Notes: a model not told the origin generated them from the letters alone. Shown: positions 44,944 through 54,406, counted from the stretch's first letter. The stretch: DNA of 64,000 nucleotides from M0108 sp963841065 (GCA_963841065.1 CAWJBI010000031.1:248001-312000), one strand, 5' to 3'. Numbers and translations: made by a program.

Positions 44944-45807
44944 ATGGTCATATTTCACGTCGCCGTGGCGCGTTGGCAGGCGCCTTTGGGTATCCAGCCA
45001 TTCCACGCCTGGGGATTGCCGGACGGTACGCCCTGGACCGAGTTCTATCGCTTGGGTGGGGGGTATCTGCTGCGCTTTCCCGAGCTGGCGGACTTTCAGG
45101 TCTCGGCGGACGGACTCGAGGTCACCTGTTTCCCCGCGCCCGAGGTGTCGGAAGCCACCTCCCAGCATCTCTACCTGAACCAGGTGCTGCCGTTGGTGCT
45201 GAGCAAGCTCGGCAAGCTGGTGTTTCACGCCAGCGCGGTCGAGGTGGCGGGGGGGGCCATCGCCTTCGCCGCCGAGTCCGGTCGGGGCAAGTCCACGCTG
45301 GCGGCGAGTTTTGCGGTCAGCGGGTTTCGGTTCCTGACCGATGACGGCCTGGTGGTCGAGACGGCGGCACAAGGGTTTGAGGTCTTGCCTAGCCATCCTT
45401 CCATCCGCTTGTGGGCGGATAGCGAGGAGGCGCTGATCGCGCCGGGGGTCGAGACGGCACCCGCCCTGTCGTTTACCTCCAAGTCACGCTTTCTGGCCGG
45501 CGATGCCGTCCGCTTCTGCGACCAGCCCCGCCCCTTGCGGCGGGTGTATTTCCTGGGCGACGGCAGCGCCACGACCCTGGTATTTCAACGCCTGAGCGCG
45601 GCCGAGACCCTGGTGGAGTGGGTGAAGCACTCCTTCCTGCTCGATGTGGAAGCAAGACCCAGGCTGGCCTCCCATTTCGATCAGGTGGCGACACTGGCGA
45701 ATCAGCCAATCCATTACCGCCTCGATTACCCGAGGCGTTTCGAGGACTTGGCGCGTATCCGCCAGGCCATTGTGGAACATGCATGCGATGAGAGCATTAC
45801 AGTATGA
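44944..45807 (+). CDS. HPr-kinase-like P-loop protein of the RiPP locus
   Basis: 287 residues. HprK-type fold with a Walker A at about 109-118 (AESGRGKST) preceded by LVFHASAVEV, then GFRFLTDDGLVVE (Walker B-like) and a C-terminal region. These HprK-like proteins occur in paeninodin-type lasso clusters as tailoring kinases, where they have been reported to phosphorylate the peptide's C-terminal Ser. ATG 44944 overlaps no gene upstream. Its end overlaps the PqqD gene by 4 bp. It is the most intact RiPP-tailoring gene in this locus. Confidence 0.8.
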   Translation: MVIFHVAVARWQAPLGIQPFHAWGLPDGTPWTEFYRLGGGYLLRFPELADFQVSADGLEVTCFPAPEVSEATSQHLYLNQVLPLVLSKLGKLVFHASAVEVAGGAIAFAAESGRGKSTLAASFAVSGFRFLTDDGLVVETAAQGFEVLPSHPSIRLWADSEEALIAPGVETAPALSFTSKSRFLAGDAVRFCDQPRPLRRVYFLGDGSATTLVFQRLSAAETLVEWVKHSFLLDVEARPRLASHFDQVATLANQPIHYRLDYPRRFEDLARIRQAIVEHACDESITV

Positions 45808-46076
45808 ATTTGTCAGATAGGGTGAGTATCCCCGCGCAGGTGATGGCTCGGACGGTGGGCGACGAAACCGTGATATTGGATCTCGCCAGCGGGACCTATT
45901 TTGGGCTCGACCCGGTGGGGGCACGGATATGGGGGCTGATGGGGGAGGGCAAGACCCTCGCCGAGATCTGCGGCCAGATGCTGGAAGAGTACGAGGTGTC
46001 GCGCGAAGAGCTGGAACGGGACACCCTCAAGCTGGCGCAAGAGCTGGCCGCCCAGGGGCTGATCAGCCCGGCGTAA
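45804..46076 (+). CDS. PqqD-family RiPP recognition element (B1-like)
   Basis: 90 residues. A winged-helix RRE: RVSIPAQVMARTVGDETVILDL, ASGTYFGLDPVGARIWGLM (characteristic YFxLxxxGxxIW), then AEICGQMLEEYEVSREELERD. It would bind the leader of a RiPP precursor and deliver it to the B2 protease. Coupled by ATG overlap to the HprK-like gene. B1 and B2 are split by about 7 kb here, which is unusual, and insertions fill the gap. Confidence 0.88.
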   Translation: MNLSDRVSIPAQVMARTVGDETVILDLASGTYFGLDPVGARIWGLMGEGKTLAEICGQMLEEYEVSREELERDTLKLAQELAAQGLISPA

Positions 46077-46235
46077 GACAGGGTGTGCGCCATGCGTACC
46101 CACGCCAGAGAAGCTCACCGAGCCTCTTCCCCCCAGGGATCCGCCCCTTGGAGTCGGCCGCCATCATCGGAGCGCCCGGCCTGGCGGTGTTCATCCGGGA
46201 ACAGGGCCTCGCCCCGCTGTGGTTTGATCAGGAGG

Positions 46236-47906
46236 TCAGGGATTCCGACGAACATCCGGGGCAACGCAACCCTTGTCCAGCCGCAGCACGCGGTCGGCCA
46301 GGGCCAGGCTGGCTGGGCGGTGCGTGATCAGGATCACCGTACGTTGCGCCAGCACGGACTGGCACTCTTCGATGAAGGCGATCTCGCCTTGCGGGTCGAA
46401 CATGGCCGTCGCCTCGTCGAAGATCAGGATGGGCGGATCCTTCAGCAGGGCGCGCGCCAGGGCGATGCGCTGGCGCTGGCCGCCGGAGAGTCGGATGCCC
46501 TGGTCGCCAATGAGGGTGTCGTAGCCCTGGGGCAGCCGACGCACGAACGCGTCCGCCTGGGCGGACCTTGCCGCCGCTTCGATGTCCGCGAGCGCCGCGT
46601 CCGGGCGTCCGTAGGCGATGTTTTCCCGCACGGTCCCGTTCAGTAACAGCACATGCTGGGCAACGAGACCGATTTGGCTGCGTAGGCTCGCGATGCTCAC
46701 GCCACGAATGTCGGTCCCATCGATGACCACGCGGCCCGCGTCCGGGTCGGCGAAGCGCATCAGCAAGTGGATGAGGGTGCTCTTGCCCGAGCCGTTCTCC
46801 CCGGTGATGGCAACGGTCTCCCCCGCCTGAATCTCCAGGTTGACGCCCGCGAGGACCTGCTGTCGTCCCGGGTAGGTGAAGTGCACATCCTCCAAGCACA
46901 GATGGCCGGACACCGGGGCGAGGGCGGGCGCCCCCGCGTCATCCGGCTCGGCGCGCACGGAGAAGACCTCGATGAGCCGTGCCGCGGCACCGCGGGCGGT
47001 CTGCACGCTGCCGTAGACCCCGGCCAGACCGCTCATGGGCCGCGTCAGGAGCATGCCGTAGAGCAGGATGCTCACGATGTCCGATGCCTGCAGCACCCCT
47101 GCCCGCAGTTGCAGGGTGCTCAGGTACAGCAGCAGGAGCAGACCCAGCCCAGCCAACAGGTTCACCGCTGGCCTCAGCAGCGATTCGATCAGGAGCTGAC
47201 GCTTCGCGATGCGCAGCAGCTTGACATTGCTGCGCTGGAAGCGGCGGGACTCGTGTTCCTCGCGGGTAAAGGACTTGATGGCGGGGAGCATCCCGATGTT
47301 CTCCTCCAGGGTGGCGAACATCTCGGCGTGGGTGCGCACCCATTCGGACGTCAGGGGCCGAATGCGGCGGCCAATCAGCTTCATGGCCAGAAAGAAGACC
47401 GGGACCAGCAGGCCGGCCAAGCTAGCAATGGACGGGCTGATCCGGAACAGGAAGTAGAAGGCGCCGGCGAAGGTGACCAGCAAGGGCAGCAGGCTCACCA
47501 GGGTGCCGGTCACGAAGTGGCTGATGTGCCCCGCATCGTTTCCCAGCAGCGCCAGCACCTCACCGCGGCGTCGCTCGTGGAAGTAGGCTAGCGGTAGGGA
47601 TTGCAAGTGATCGTAGAGCCGGGTGCGCAGACCGGCGAGCATGGTCTCGCCGGTACTGCCGAGGAGGTAACCGTTGCCGAAACCGAGACCGCTCTGAAGC
47701 GCCAGCAGAAAGGCCCACAGGAACATCAGGTCTAGGAGTCCGGGGGCGGCGGCAGGATGAATCACCAGTTCGGTGAAGCGGCCGGCGATCCAGGGATTGG
47801 CCAGCGCGATGGCGCTCTCCCCCACCATGAGGAGCACGGCCAGCAGTAAGACGCCCCGGTGGGGGGTCACATAGGCGAGTAGCTGGGTGAATTGAGATTT
47901 TGTCAT
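46236..47906 (-). CDS. ABC transporter, fused permease-ATPase (lasso-type exporter)
   Basis: 556 residues from ATG 47906. The membrane domain has six helices (about 15-300). The nucleotide-binding domain shows Walker A ENGSGKS, signature LSGGQRQRI, Walker B PPILIFDEATA and the H-loop ITHRPA. Homologues in RiPP loci export or confer immunity to the modified peptide. It is oriented against the other RiPP genes and ends about 160 bp from PqqD. A longer N-terminal extension is open but looks like coding by chance, so the internal ATG is preferred. Confidence 0.85.
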   Translation of the reverse strand: MTKSQFTQLLAYVTPHRGVLLLAVLLMVGESAIALANPWIAGRFTELVIHPAAAPGLLDLMFLWAFLLALQSGLGFGNGYLLGSTGETMLAGLRTRLYDHLQSLPLAYFHERRRGEVLALLGNDAGHISHFVTGTLVSLLPLLVTFAGAFYFLFRISPSIASLAGLLVPVFFLAMKLIGRRIRPLTSEWVRTHAEMFATLEENIGMLPAIKSFTREEHESRRFQRSNVKLLRIAKRQLLIESLLRPAVNLLAGLGLLLLLYLSTLQLRAGVLQASDIVSILLYGMLLTRPMSGLAGVYGSVQTARGAAARLIEVFSVRAEPDDAGAPALAPVSGHLCLEDVHFTYPGRQQVLAGVNLEIQAGETVAITGENGSGKSTLIHLLMRFADPDAGRVVIDGTDIRGVSIASLRSQIGLVAQHVLLLNGTVRENIAYGRPDAALADIEAAARSAQADAFVRRLPQGYDTLIGDQGIRLSGGQRQRIALARALLKDPPILIFDEATAMFDPQGEIAFIEECQSVLAQRTVILITHRPASLALADRVLRLDKGCVAPDVRRNP

Positions 47907-47992
47907 GGGATGGATGGGGTCGCCGGGCGGGGCGTGCGCTGGCGTGGGTGCAGCAATTCCAAAGGGCGCTTCCCCGACCGCGACGCCGGACA

Positions 47993-48098
47993 TTGTACTC
48001 TAACCTTGGGTGCATCATCTCGTGCTTCAGACTGCCCCAGAAGCTCTCCAAGGGGGCGTAGTCGTAACCGTTGCCCTTGCGTGAACATTTTGCCAAGC
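47993..48098 (-). pseudogene. IS3-family OrfB C-terminal fragment
   Basis: On the minus strand SRKGNGYDYAPLESFWGSLK then HEMMHPRLEY matches the conserved SRKGNCYDNAxxESFFGSLKxE end of IS3-family OrfB. It is only about 35 codons and sits directly upstream of the ABC exporter's extended frame. Confidence 0.65.
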
Positions 48099-48108
48099 AT
48101 GCCATTTC

Positions 48109-48231
48109 CGTCATACCGGCCGGGAAGCCGGTATCCAGGCCAGGGATGGTAGGCTGCGGTGGGCGGGGCGGCGATTTGCCTTTCGCGAGGTTCCCTGGCA
48201 CTGGGTGCCGGCTTCCCGGCCGGCACGACGG
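48109..48231. repeat. Inverted pair of CCGGCCGGGAAGCCGG repeats
   Basis: CCGGCCGGGAAGCCGG in CGTCATACCGGCCGG...ATCCAG (48109-48138) is complementary to CCGGCTTCCCGGCCGG in CACTGGGTGCCGG...ACGACGG (48199-48231), with about 60 bp between. Each copy resembles the GTCAT(A/T)CC...ATCCAG interspersed repeats common in proteobacteria. It flanks the IS3 fragment. Confidence 0.65.
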
Positions 48232-48466
48232 CGTTGCTGGTTCAATGCCGCCGGTGCCGACCCCGAGGGTGAGATCGGCGCGGACCATGGACCCCGAAAC
48301 GCATCCGATCCCGCTGGCGATCCGGGCGGCGCAAGGCGGCGGGCCGGCGCTGGCGATCTTCGGTGATGCGCTGCCGCGCCGGAGCTGGATGCCGCCGCAC
48401 CCGGGCCTCTATCCGCGCTCGGGTTTTTCACACCGTTTCCGTGTCAAATCACCGGCACCGGCCTGG

Positions 48467-49195
48467 CTAGCCGATCTCCCGCCCCTCGCCCGCCTCCTCG
48501 TGGGTGCGGCCATCGCGGATGTGATAGATCCGGCGGAAGGTGGGGATGATCTTCTCGTCGTGGGTGACCACGATAACGGCGGTCTGGTATTGCTGGGCCA
48601 TGCGGTTGAGGATGCGGATCACGCTCAGGGCGCGCTCGCTGTCCAGGGGGGCCGTGGGTTCGTCGGCCAGGATCACCGGGGGGCGATTGGCCAGGGCGCG
48701 GGCGATGGCGACGCGCTGTTGTTCACCGCCGGAGAGATGGGCGGGCATGGCGGTCGCCCGGTGGCTCACGTCCAGGGCCGCCAGCAGTTCCCGCGCCTGG
48801 TCCCGGGCCTTGCCGTTGGGCTGGCCGGCCAGCATGAGGGGCAGGGCGACGTTGTCGGTGACGTCCAGGAAGGGGATCAGGTAGGGGGCCTGGAAGACGA
48901 AGCCGATCTTGTCGCGGCGCAGGGCGCGGCGGTCGGTCAGGCGCCAGCCTTCGTCGTAGATGACCTCCGCGCCCAGGGTCATGCGCCCGCCGGTGGGTTC
49001 GATGACCGCCCCCAGGCACTTGAGGAGCGTGCTCTTGCCCGAGCCGGAGGGCCCGATCAGCCCGATCACCTCGCCGGGGGCCACCGCCATGTCCACCCCC
49101 TTGAGGGCGTCCACCGCCATATCGCCGGAGCCGAAGCGCTTACGCAGGCCCTCGATGCGGATGCCGTGGGTGCCATTCGTCAGCTCATCAGCCAC
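48467..49195 (-). CDS. ABC transporter ATPase (MacB/LolD/DevA-like)
   Basis: 242 residues with all ATPase motifs: GPSGSGKST (Walker A), LSGGEQQRV (signature), PPVILADEPTAPLD (Walker B) and the H-loop VVTHD. The LSGGEQQR signature and adjacent FtsX-like permease put it in the MacB/LolD/DevA group, energising transport of large hydrophobic substrates. It overlaps the permease gene by 8 bp. The nucleotide-binding domain is intact. Confidence 0.88.
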   Translation of the reverse strand: MADELTNGTHGIRIEGLRKRFGSGDMAVDALKGVDMAVAPGEVIGLIGPSGSGKSTLLKCLGAVIEPTGGRMTLGAEVIYDEGWRLTDRRALRRDKIGFVFQAPYLIPFLDVTDNVALPLMLAGQPNGKARDQARELLAALDVSHRATAMPAHLSGGEQQRVAIARALANRPPVILADEPTAPLDSERALSVIRILNRMAQQYQTAVIVVTHDEKIIPTFRRIYHIRDGRTHEEAGEGREIG

Positions 49196-50391
49196 CGATG
49201 GCCTCCGCCGGGTCCACCCGGAGCGCGGCGCGGATGGCGATGAGGCTCGCCAGCACGCAAATGATCATGACGATCCCGAAGCCGCGCGCGGCGTCCCCGG
49301 GCAGGAGCAGGACGTACTTGGGGAAGATGGGCGCCCAGAGGCTGGCGGCGATCTTGCCCACGACGAAGCCGATGGCGCCCAGACCGAGCGCCTGCCACAG
49401 GATCATGGCGGCGATGGTGCGGTTGCGGGTGCCGATGAGCTTGAGCACCGCGATCTCGCGGATCTTGCCCAGGGTGAGGGTGTAGATGATGAAGGCGACG
49501 ATGGCGGCGCTCACCACCGAGAGGATGACCAGGAACATGAAGATCTGGCGCGCCGAGGTGGCGATGAGCTTGGCCTGGAGGATCTCGTTCATCTCGGCGC
49601 GGGTATGGACCGTGAGGCGCTTCCAGCGCCGGATCTCGCCGGCCACCGCGTCCGGGTCGACACCCGGGGCGACGCGGACCAGGATGGCGTTTACCGAGGG
49701 ATTCACCGTTTGGGAGGCTAGAACCGCCCCCAGCAGGCCCGGCTGTCCGGGCCGGTTGAGGGCGGGATTGGCCAGGGTGCGCTGGCGCTGGTGGACGATG
49801 GCGTCGTTGTCCTTGAGGAACTGGGCCTCCTGGGCATCCTTGAGGGGGATGAAGACCATGGGATCGCCCCCGGAGGAGACGGCGCGGCGGGTCAGCCCCA
49901 CGACGCGATACAGGTTGCGGCGGATACGGATTTCCTCGCCGAGACGAAAGCCGGTGGCGAGGTCGGCCACCGCCTCGTAATGACCCTGGGTGATGTGGCG
50001 CCCGGCGACCAGGAAGCGCGGCTGACCCGGCTCGCCCGGGACCGCCCGGGACCACGCCCACCACCATGGCCCGCCGCTCCCGATCGCCCTGACCTACCTG
50101 CATGGTGAGATAGGTGACGTTGGCGGCCCGGACCACGCCGGGCAGGGTGAGGATGCCCCGATACAAATCATCCTGGAGGCTGGAGGACTCCGCGTAGGGC
50201 CCCAGGGTATCGCGTTGCACCACCCAGAGGTCCGCCCCGCTGTTGTCCAGCAGGATCTCGGCGTCATCCACCATGCCCCGGTAGATGCCGGCCATGGAGA
50301 GGGTGACGCCGATGAGCAGGCCCAGGCCCAGGCCGGTGAAGACGAACTTGCCCCAGGCGTGGAGGATGTCCCGTCCGGCGAGACTGATCAT
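49188..50391 (-). pseudogene. FtsX-like ABC transporter permease (DevC/MacB-type), one frameshift
   Basis: The N-terminal part carries the first helix and SGADLWVVQRDT periplasmic start. Near 50040-50045 the frame changes. The second part (VADLATGFRLGEEIRIRRN onward) is open to 49188 and contains the later helices, QIFMFLVILSVVSAAIVAFI and the FtsX block KIREIAVLKLIGTRNRTI. Joined, it would be about 400 residues, normal for DevC. Its ATG overlaps the adaptor's stop (ATGA). Confidence 0.8.
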
Positions 50392-51582
50392 TGGGGCACT
50401 CCGGGGATGGACGCCACCACCTGGACGCGGCTATGAGGGCCAAGGGGCGAGCGGCTGTGGACCACGATCGAGTCGCCGACGCTCAAGCCGGACCGGATCT
50501 GGACCCGGCCGTCCTGATCGGCCACCCCGCGCTCCACGGGGACGAAGCGGGGTGCATCGTCCTCCAGCCGCCAGACGCCGAGCTGGCCGTCGCGGCGGTG
50601 CAGGGCGGCGTTGGGCACCCAGGGCGTGGGTGGCAAGGGCGCCAGCAGCACGGTCACCTCGGCGAGTTCGCCCAGGCGGGGCAGGGGGTCTGGCAGGGGC
50701 GCGAAGATGATCTTGGCCAGCAGTTCCTCGGTGACGGCGTCGGCCCTCGGCTCCACCCGGCCGACCTCGCCCGGCATGGATCACCAGGGGCTGGGACCTG
50801 AGGCTGACCCGGGCCGGCAAGCCGGCGGCCAGGCCCCCGGCCCCAAGCTGGTCAAAACGGGCATTGACCCAGAGTTGCTCGGCGTCGATGACCTCCACCA
50901 CCGACTGGCCCGCCACCAGGGTGCTGCCCGGCTCCGCGTCCCGGGAGACCACCAGGGCATCCACCGGGGCCAGCAGGCGCAGGTTGGCCCGCTGGCGCAC
51001 CAGGGCCTCGTGTTCGGCGCGCACCCGGTTGAGCTCCTGCTCGGCGGATTCCAGGTTGGCTTGAGCGGCCTGGAGCCCGGCCTTCGCGACCTGGGATTCC
51101 TGGCGCTTGGCCTCCACCGAGTCCTCGCTGGCGGTCTTGGCGAGCAGCAACTGTTCGTAGCGCTTGACCTGGGCGGTGGCGAATTCCCGCCGGGCCCGGG
51201 CATCGTCGGTCTGGGCCCGGGCGGCCTCGATCCCGGACTCGGCGCGGCGCTGGGCCGCCTCTTGGGCGGCGACCCGGTCGTCCAGGTCCACCGGGTCCAT
51301 CTCCCCCAGCAACTGGCCCGCCTTGACCCGTTCGCCCACCTGCACCTCCACCCGACTCACGCGGCCGGCGAAGGTGGGGCCGATGCGATAGGTGTAGCGG
51401 GCCTCCAGGGTCCCGATGCCGAAGAGGCTGGGGGTGATGGCATCCGCCGTGACGGTGGTCAGGGTCACCGGCACCGGGGCCAGGGGGCCCGTGGTCAGGG
51501 CCAGCCAGAGGAAGGCGGCCCCCAGGGGGACGAGAAAGCCGAGCAGGGGGAGGGCGCGGCGGGTTAAGGGTGGGAGGGGCAT
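50388..51582 (-). pseudogene. HlyD/MacA-type periplasmic adaptor, one frameshift
   Basis: The N-terminal anchor (about 12-32) is followed by biotinyl-lipoyl-like hairpin strands (GRVSRVEVQVGERVKAGQLLGE), then a long coiled coil (about 85-185), then RLLAPVDALVVSRDAEPGST. Near 50777 the frame changes and the C-terminal beta-barrel (GEVGRVEPRADAVTEELLA, then a final block) ends at 50388. With the permease and ATPase it forms an efflux trio of MacAB/DevBCA type. It lies 40 bp downstream of norD in the same direction. Confidence 0.82.
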
Positions 51583-51622
51583 GAGTTACTCAGGTAGGCT
51601 GGTTGGGGTGATGGAATTCGGC

Positions 51623-53464
51623 TTAGCCGCCCGCGGTCAGCCGGGCGTAAAGCAGGGGCAGGCGGGCGGGTAGCTCGGCGGGGTGGCGGATGACCACATA
51701 GCCGCCGGTGCCGAAGAGGTGAGGGAGATAGTCGTTGCCTTCGGGATCGATGGTGACGCAAAAGGGCTCCAGGCCCTGGCGGCGGGCCTCGCCGACGGCG
51801 TGGCGGGTGTCCTCGATGCCCCAGCGGCCCTCGTAGCGGTCGAGGTCGTTGGGTTTGCCGTCGGTCAGGATCAGCAGCAGGCGACGGCTGGCGCCCTCCC
51901 TCGCCAGGCGCTGGGCGGCATGGCGGATGCCGGCGCCGAGGCGGGTGTAATAGCCGGGCTTGATGGCCTGGATGCGGCCCCGGATCACGGCGCCATAGGG
52001 CTCGGCGAAGGTCTTGATCTGGTGGACCCGCACCGGGTCGCGGCGGCGGGAGCTGAAGCCGAGCATGGCGAAACGGTCGCCGGTGGCCGCCAGGCTCTCG
52101 CCGAAGAGGAAGAGGCTGTCGCGGATGGCGTCGATGACCCGACCCCGGTCGTCGACCCAGGTGTCGGTGGAGAGAGACAGGTCCGCCAGCAGCAGGCAGG
52201 CCAGGTCGCGGGCGCCGCTGCGCATGTCGGCGTAGAGGTGGTTGGGGTCGCCGTGGACGCCGGCGTGGCGATCGGTGGCGAAGCGCAGGTAGGCGTCCAG
52301 GTCGATGGCCTGACCATCCGGGAGGCCGCGCAGCCAGGTGCGGGCCGGGGCCAGGGCCTGGAATTGATCGCGCAGGCGGCGGGCGGTGCGGCGCAGATGC
52401 TCCGGAAGCGGGCAGGGCGGGGCCTCGGCGGCCAGCATCTCCTGGATGCGGCAGTGGTCCGGCAGCAGGCGCCGCTGCTTCCAGTCCCATTCGGGCAGGC
52501 GCTCGCCGTCGGCGAGGACCAGGTCGTCCTCGCTGGCGGCGGGGAGGTCGAGGTCGAAGCGCAGGCGGGCCCCGCCGGCCTTGCGGTCGCGGGCGACGGC
52601 GATGCGGTCCATGTCCTCGGCGGCGGTCTTGGCGCGCTCCAGGTCGTCTTCCTCGTCGGTGGCGCGGTCCACCCGGACGTATTCGCCCCAGGTGAGGATG
52701 TTCTCCATGCGGATGCCGATGAAGCCGGCGTCCTTGTGGGGCATCTCGGCGCGTTCGGCCTGACGGCGGCGCCGGCCCAGGTCGGCGCTGGGGTCATCCG
52801 GGGCCCGCTCCTGCTCGTCGCCGTCCTGGCTCGCCGTCGCGCTGCCCATGGGCAGAGGCGGTTCCGGATGCAGCCAGAGGGGGACGGGCATGGGGGGATG
52901 GCGACCCCGGGGCAGGCGCGTGACGCCGCCGGGCGCGGTCAGGGCCTGACGGATGAGCACCTCGGCCTCGGCCTCCAGGCGCGGCAAGCGGGCCGGGTCC
53001 GGGCGTTCGGCGAGGTGGGCGGCGACCAGGCGGCGATAGCGGTCGCCCAGGCCGGGGAAACGGGCCAGGGTCGTCTGGGCCAGGTGCTGGTTACCGGTCA
53101 GCCAATCGTCGTCCGTCCGGGCCTCTCCCGTGGCTAGGGCCGCGAGCCAGAGATAGAGGTCCCGGTTGAGCCCTGGCTCCGGAAAACGGTCAATGAGGGT
53201 TGGCAGGAGGAGGGCACGATCATCCCGCCAGGCCAGGGCCATCTTGTCGCCGACCCCGGCGATACGGGCTAGCAGGCCGCGTCGGGCGCCGTGCCGGTGC
53301 TCATCGGCGGCCTTGACCTCCAGGCCGGCGTCGCCCCCCAGGGCGCGGAAGAAGATGCCGATTAAACCGGCCATGTCCTCCAACCGCACCGCGGCCTCGG
53401 GGAACCGGCGTTCGCTGGCGCGGGTGATGAGGCGGTGCCAGAGGGCGCCGACCTGCTCTTCCAT
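51623..53464 (-). CDS. norD: NorD, von Willebrand factor type A protein for NO reductase activation
   Basis: 613 residues. A long N-terminal region (LITRASERRFPEAAVRLEDM) carries no catalytic motif. A middle acidic/basic linker contains SASQDGDEQERAPDD-like residues, and the C-terminal vWA domain has the MIDAS DLSLSTDTW (about 430), followed by LILTDGKPND. NorD works with the MoxR-type ATPase NorQ in inserting the non-heme iron of NO reductase. Overlaps the NorQ stop directly (TGATG-type). Confidence 0.9.
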   Translation of the reverse strand: MEEQVGALWHRLITRASERRFPEAAVRLEDMAGLIGIFFRALGGDAGLEVKAADEHRHGARRGLLARIAGVGDKMALAWRDDRALLLPTLIDRFPEPGLNRDLYLWLAALATGEARTDDDWLTGNQHLAQTTLARFPGLGDRYRRLVAAHLAERPDPARLPRLEAEAEVLIRQALTAPGGVTRLPRGRHPPMPVPLWLHPEPPLPMGSATASQDGDEQERAPDDPSADLGRRRRQAERAEMPHKDAGFIGIRMENILTWGEYVRVDRATDEEDDLERAKTAAEDMDRIAVARDRKAGGARLRFDLDLPAASEDDLVLADGERLPEWDWKQRRLLPDHCRIQEMLAAEAPPCPLPEHLRRTARRLRDQFQALAPARTWLRGLPDGQAIDLDAYLRFATDRHAGVHGDPNHLYADMRSGARDLACLLLADLSLSTDTWVDDRGRVIDAIRDSLFLFGESLAATGDRFAMLGFSSRRRDPVRVHQIKTFAEPYGAVIRGRIQAIKPGYYTRLGAGIRHAAQRLAREGASRRLLLILTDGKPNDLDRYEGRWGIEDTRHAVGEARRQGLEPFCVTIDPEGNDYLPHLFGTGGYVVIRHPAELPARLPLLYARLTAGG

Positions 53465-54213
53465 CAGGCTTGGCCGCCAAGGCTGGCATGGATGACCTCC
53501 CGCAGGGCGGCGATGGTCTCGGCATCGTCGGTGAGGGGTTCCACCAGGGCGGCATGGCAGGCGTCCAGGATGGGCATGCCGCTGCGGATCAGGGTGGCGG
53601 CATAGACCAGGAGGCGGGTGGAGGCGCCTTCGTCCAGGTCGTGATCCTTGAGGGTGCGCAGGGCACAGGCCAGGACCACCAGTCGCTTCGCCAGGGCGGC
53701 GTCGATGGCCGTCTCCCGGATCAGAATGGCGATCTCCAGCTCGGGATGGGGGAAGCCCAGGCTCAGGGCGACGAAACGTTGCCGGGTGCTGGGCTTCATG
53801 CCCTTGAGCAGGTTTTGGTAGCCGGGGTTGTAGGAGACCACCAGCATGAAGCCGGGCGGCGCCTCCAGGGTCTCGCCGGTGCGCTCCAGGATGAGGATGC
53901 GGCGGTCGTCGGTCAGGGGGTGCAGGACCACGGTGGTGTCCTTGCGCGCCTCCACCACCTCGTCCAGGTAGCAGATGGCCCCTTCCCGCACGGCCCGGGT
54001 CAGGGGGCCATCGGACCAGAAGGTCCCAGCGTCGCCGATCAGGTGGCGCCCCACCAGGTCCGCCGCGGTCAGGTCGTCATGGCAGGCCACGGTGTAAAGG
54101 GGCCGGCCCAGGCGCTCGGCCATGTAGCGCACCAGGCGGGTCTTGCCGCAACCAGTGGGGCCCTTGATCATCATCGGCAGGCGGTTGTGGTAGGCGTGTT
54201 CGAAGAGGGCCAC
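53464..54213 (-). CDS. norQ: NorQ, MoxR-type AAA ATPase for NO reductase assembly
   Basis: 249 residues from GTG 54213. Walker A is GPTGCGKTRLV (about 18-28), Walker B AICYLDEVVEARKD, and sensor VSYNPGYQNLLKGM with QRF. It is a NorQ/CbbQ-type MoxR ATPase partner of NorD. The frame continues upstream (GIHYQPQGREVALFEH, the true NorQ beginning) but offers no ATG before it meets the signal-peptide gene at 54290, so the correct start is uncertain and a deletion may have removed it. Confidence 0.85.
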   Translation of the reverse strand: MALFEHAYHNRLPMMIKGPTGCGKTRLVRYMAERLGRPLYTVACHDDLTAADLVGRHLIGDAGTFWSDGPLTRAVREGAICYLDEVVEARKDTTVVLHPLTDDRRILILERTGETLEAPPGFMLVVSYNPGYQNLLKGMKPSTRQRFVALSLGFPHPELEIAILIRETAIDAALAKRLVVLACALRTLKDHDLDEGASTRLLVYAATLIRSGMPILDACHAALVEPLTDDAETIAALREVIHASLGGQA

Positions 54214-54289
54214 TTCCCGGCCCTGGGGCTGGTAGTGGATACCCGAATCCGGGGTGAAGGGTGGCGCCGAGGGCGGTAGCAGCGTCCAT

Positions 54290-54406
54290 CTAGCGGTGCC
54301 GGATTGAAGGGGCCCAACGCGCCACCTGGACGTCCGCGGGGGTGGCGGCCTGGGCCAGACCGGTGGCCAGGGTCAGGACGCCGGCCAGGATGGGGAGGTA
54401 GCGCAT
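54290..54406 (-). CDS. Signal peptide stub, 5' end of a lost secreted protein
   Basis: 38 residues: MRYLPILAGVLTLATGLAQA is a clear Sec signal peptide, with AGGAG 9 nt before ATG 54406, then ATPADVQVARWA and a stop. The start signals are good but the mature part is only about 15 residues and ends in the first codons of the norQ frame. It looks like the head of a periplasmic (perhaps cytochrome-like) protein deleted up to norQ. An alternative is that it is a leader peptide for norQD translation. Confidence 0.5.
   Translation of the reverse strand: MRYLPILAGVLTLATGLAQAATPADVQVARWAPSIRHR

Noticed and set aside
51683..53137. Long plus-strand open frame of 484 codons
   Set aside because: Antisense shadow of norD in high-GC sequence; no domain or ribosome site, Gly/Val/Ala-rich composition typical of reverse-frame artefacts.
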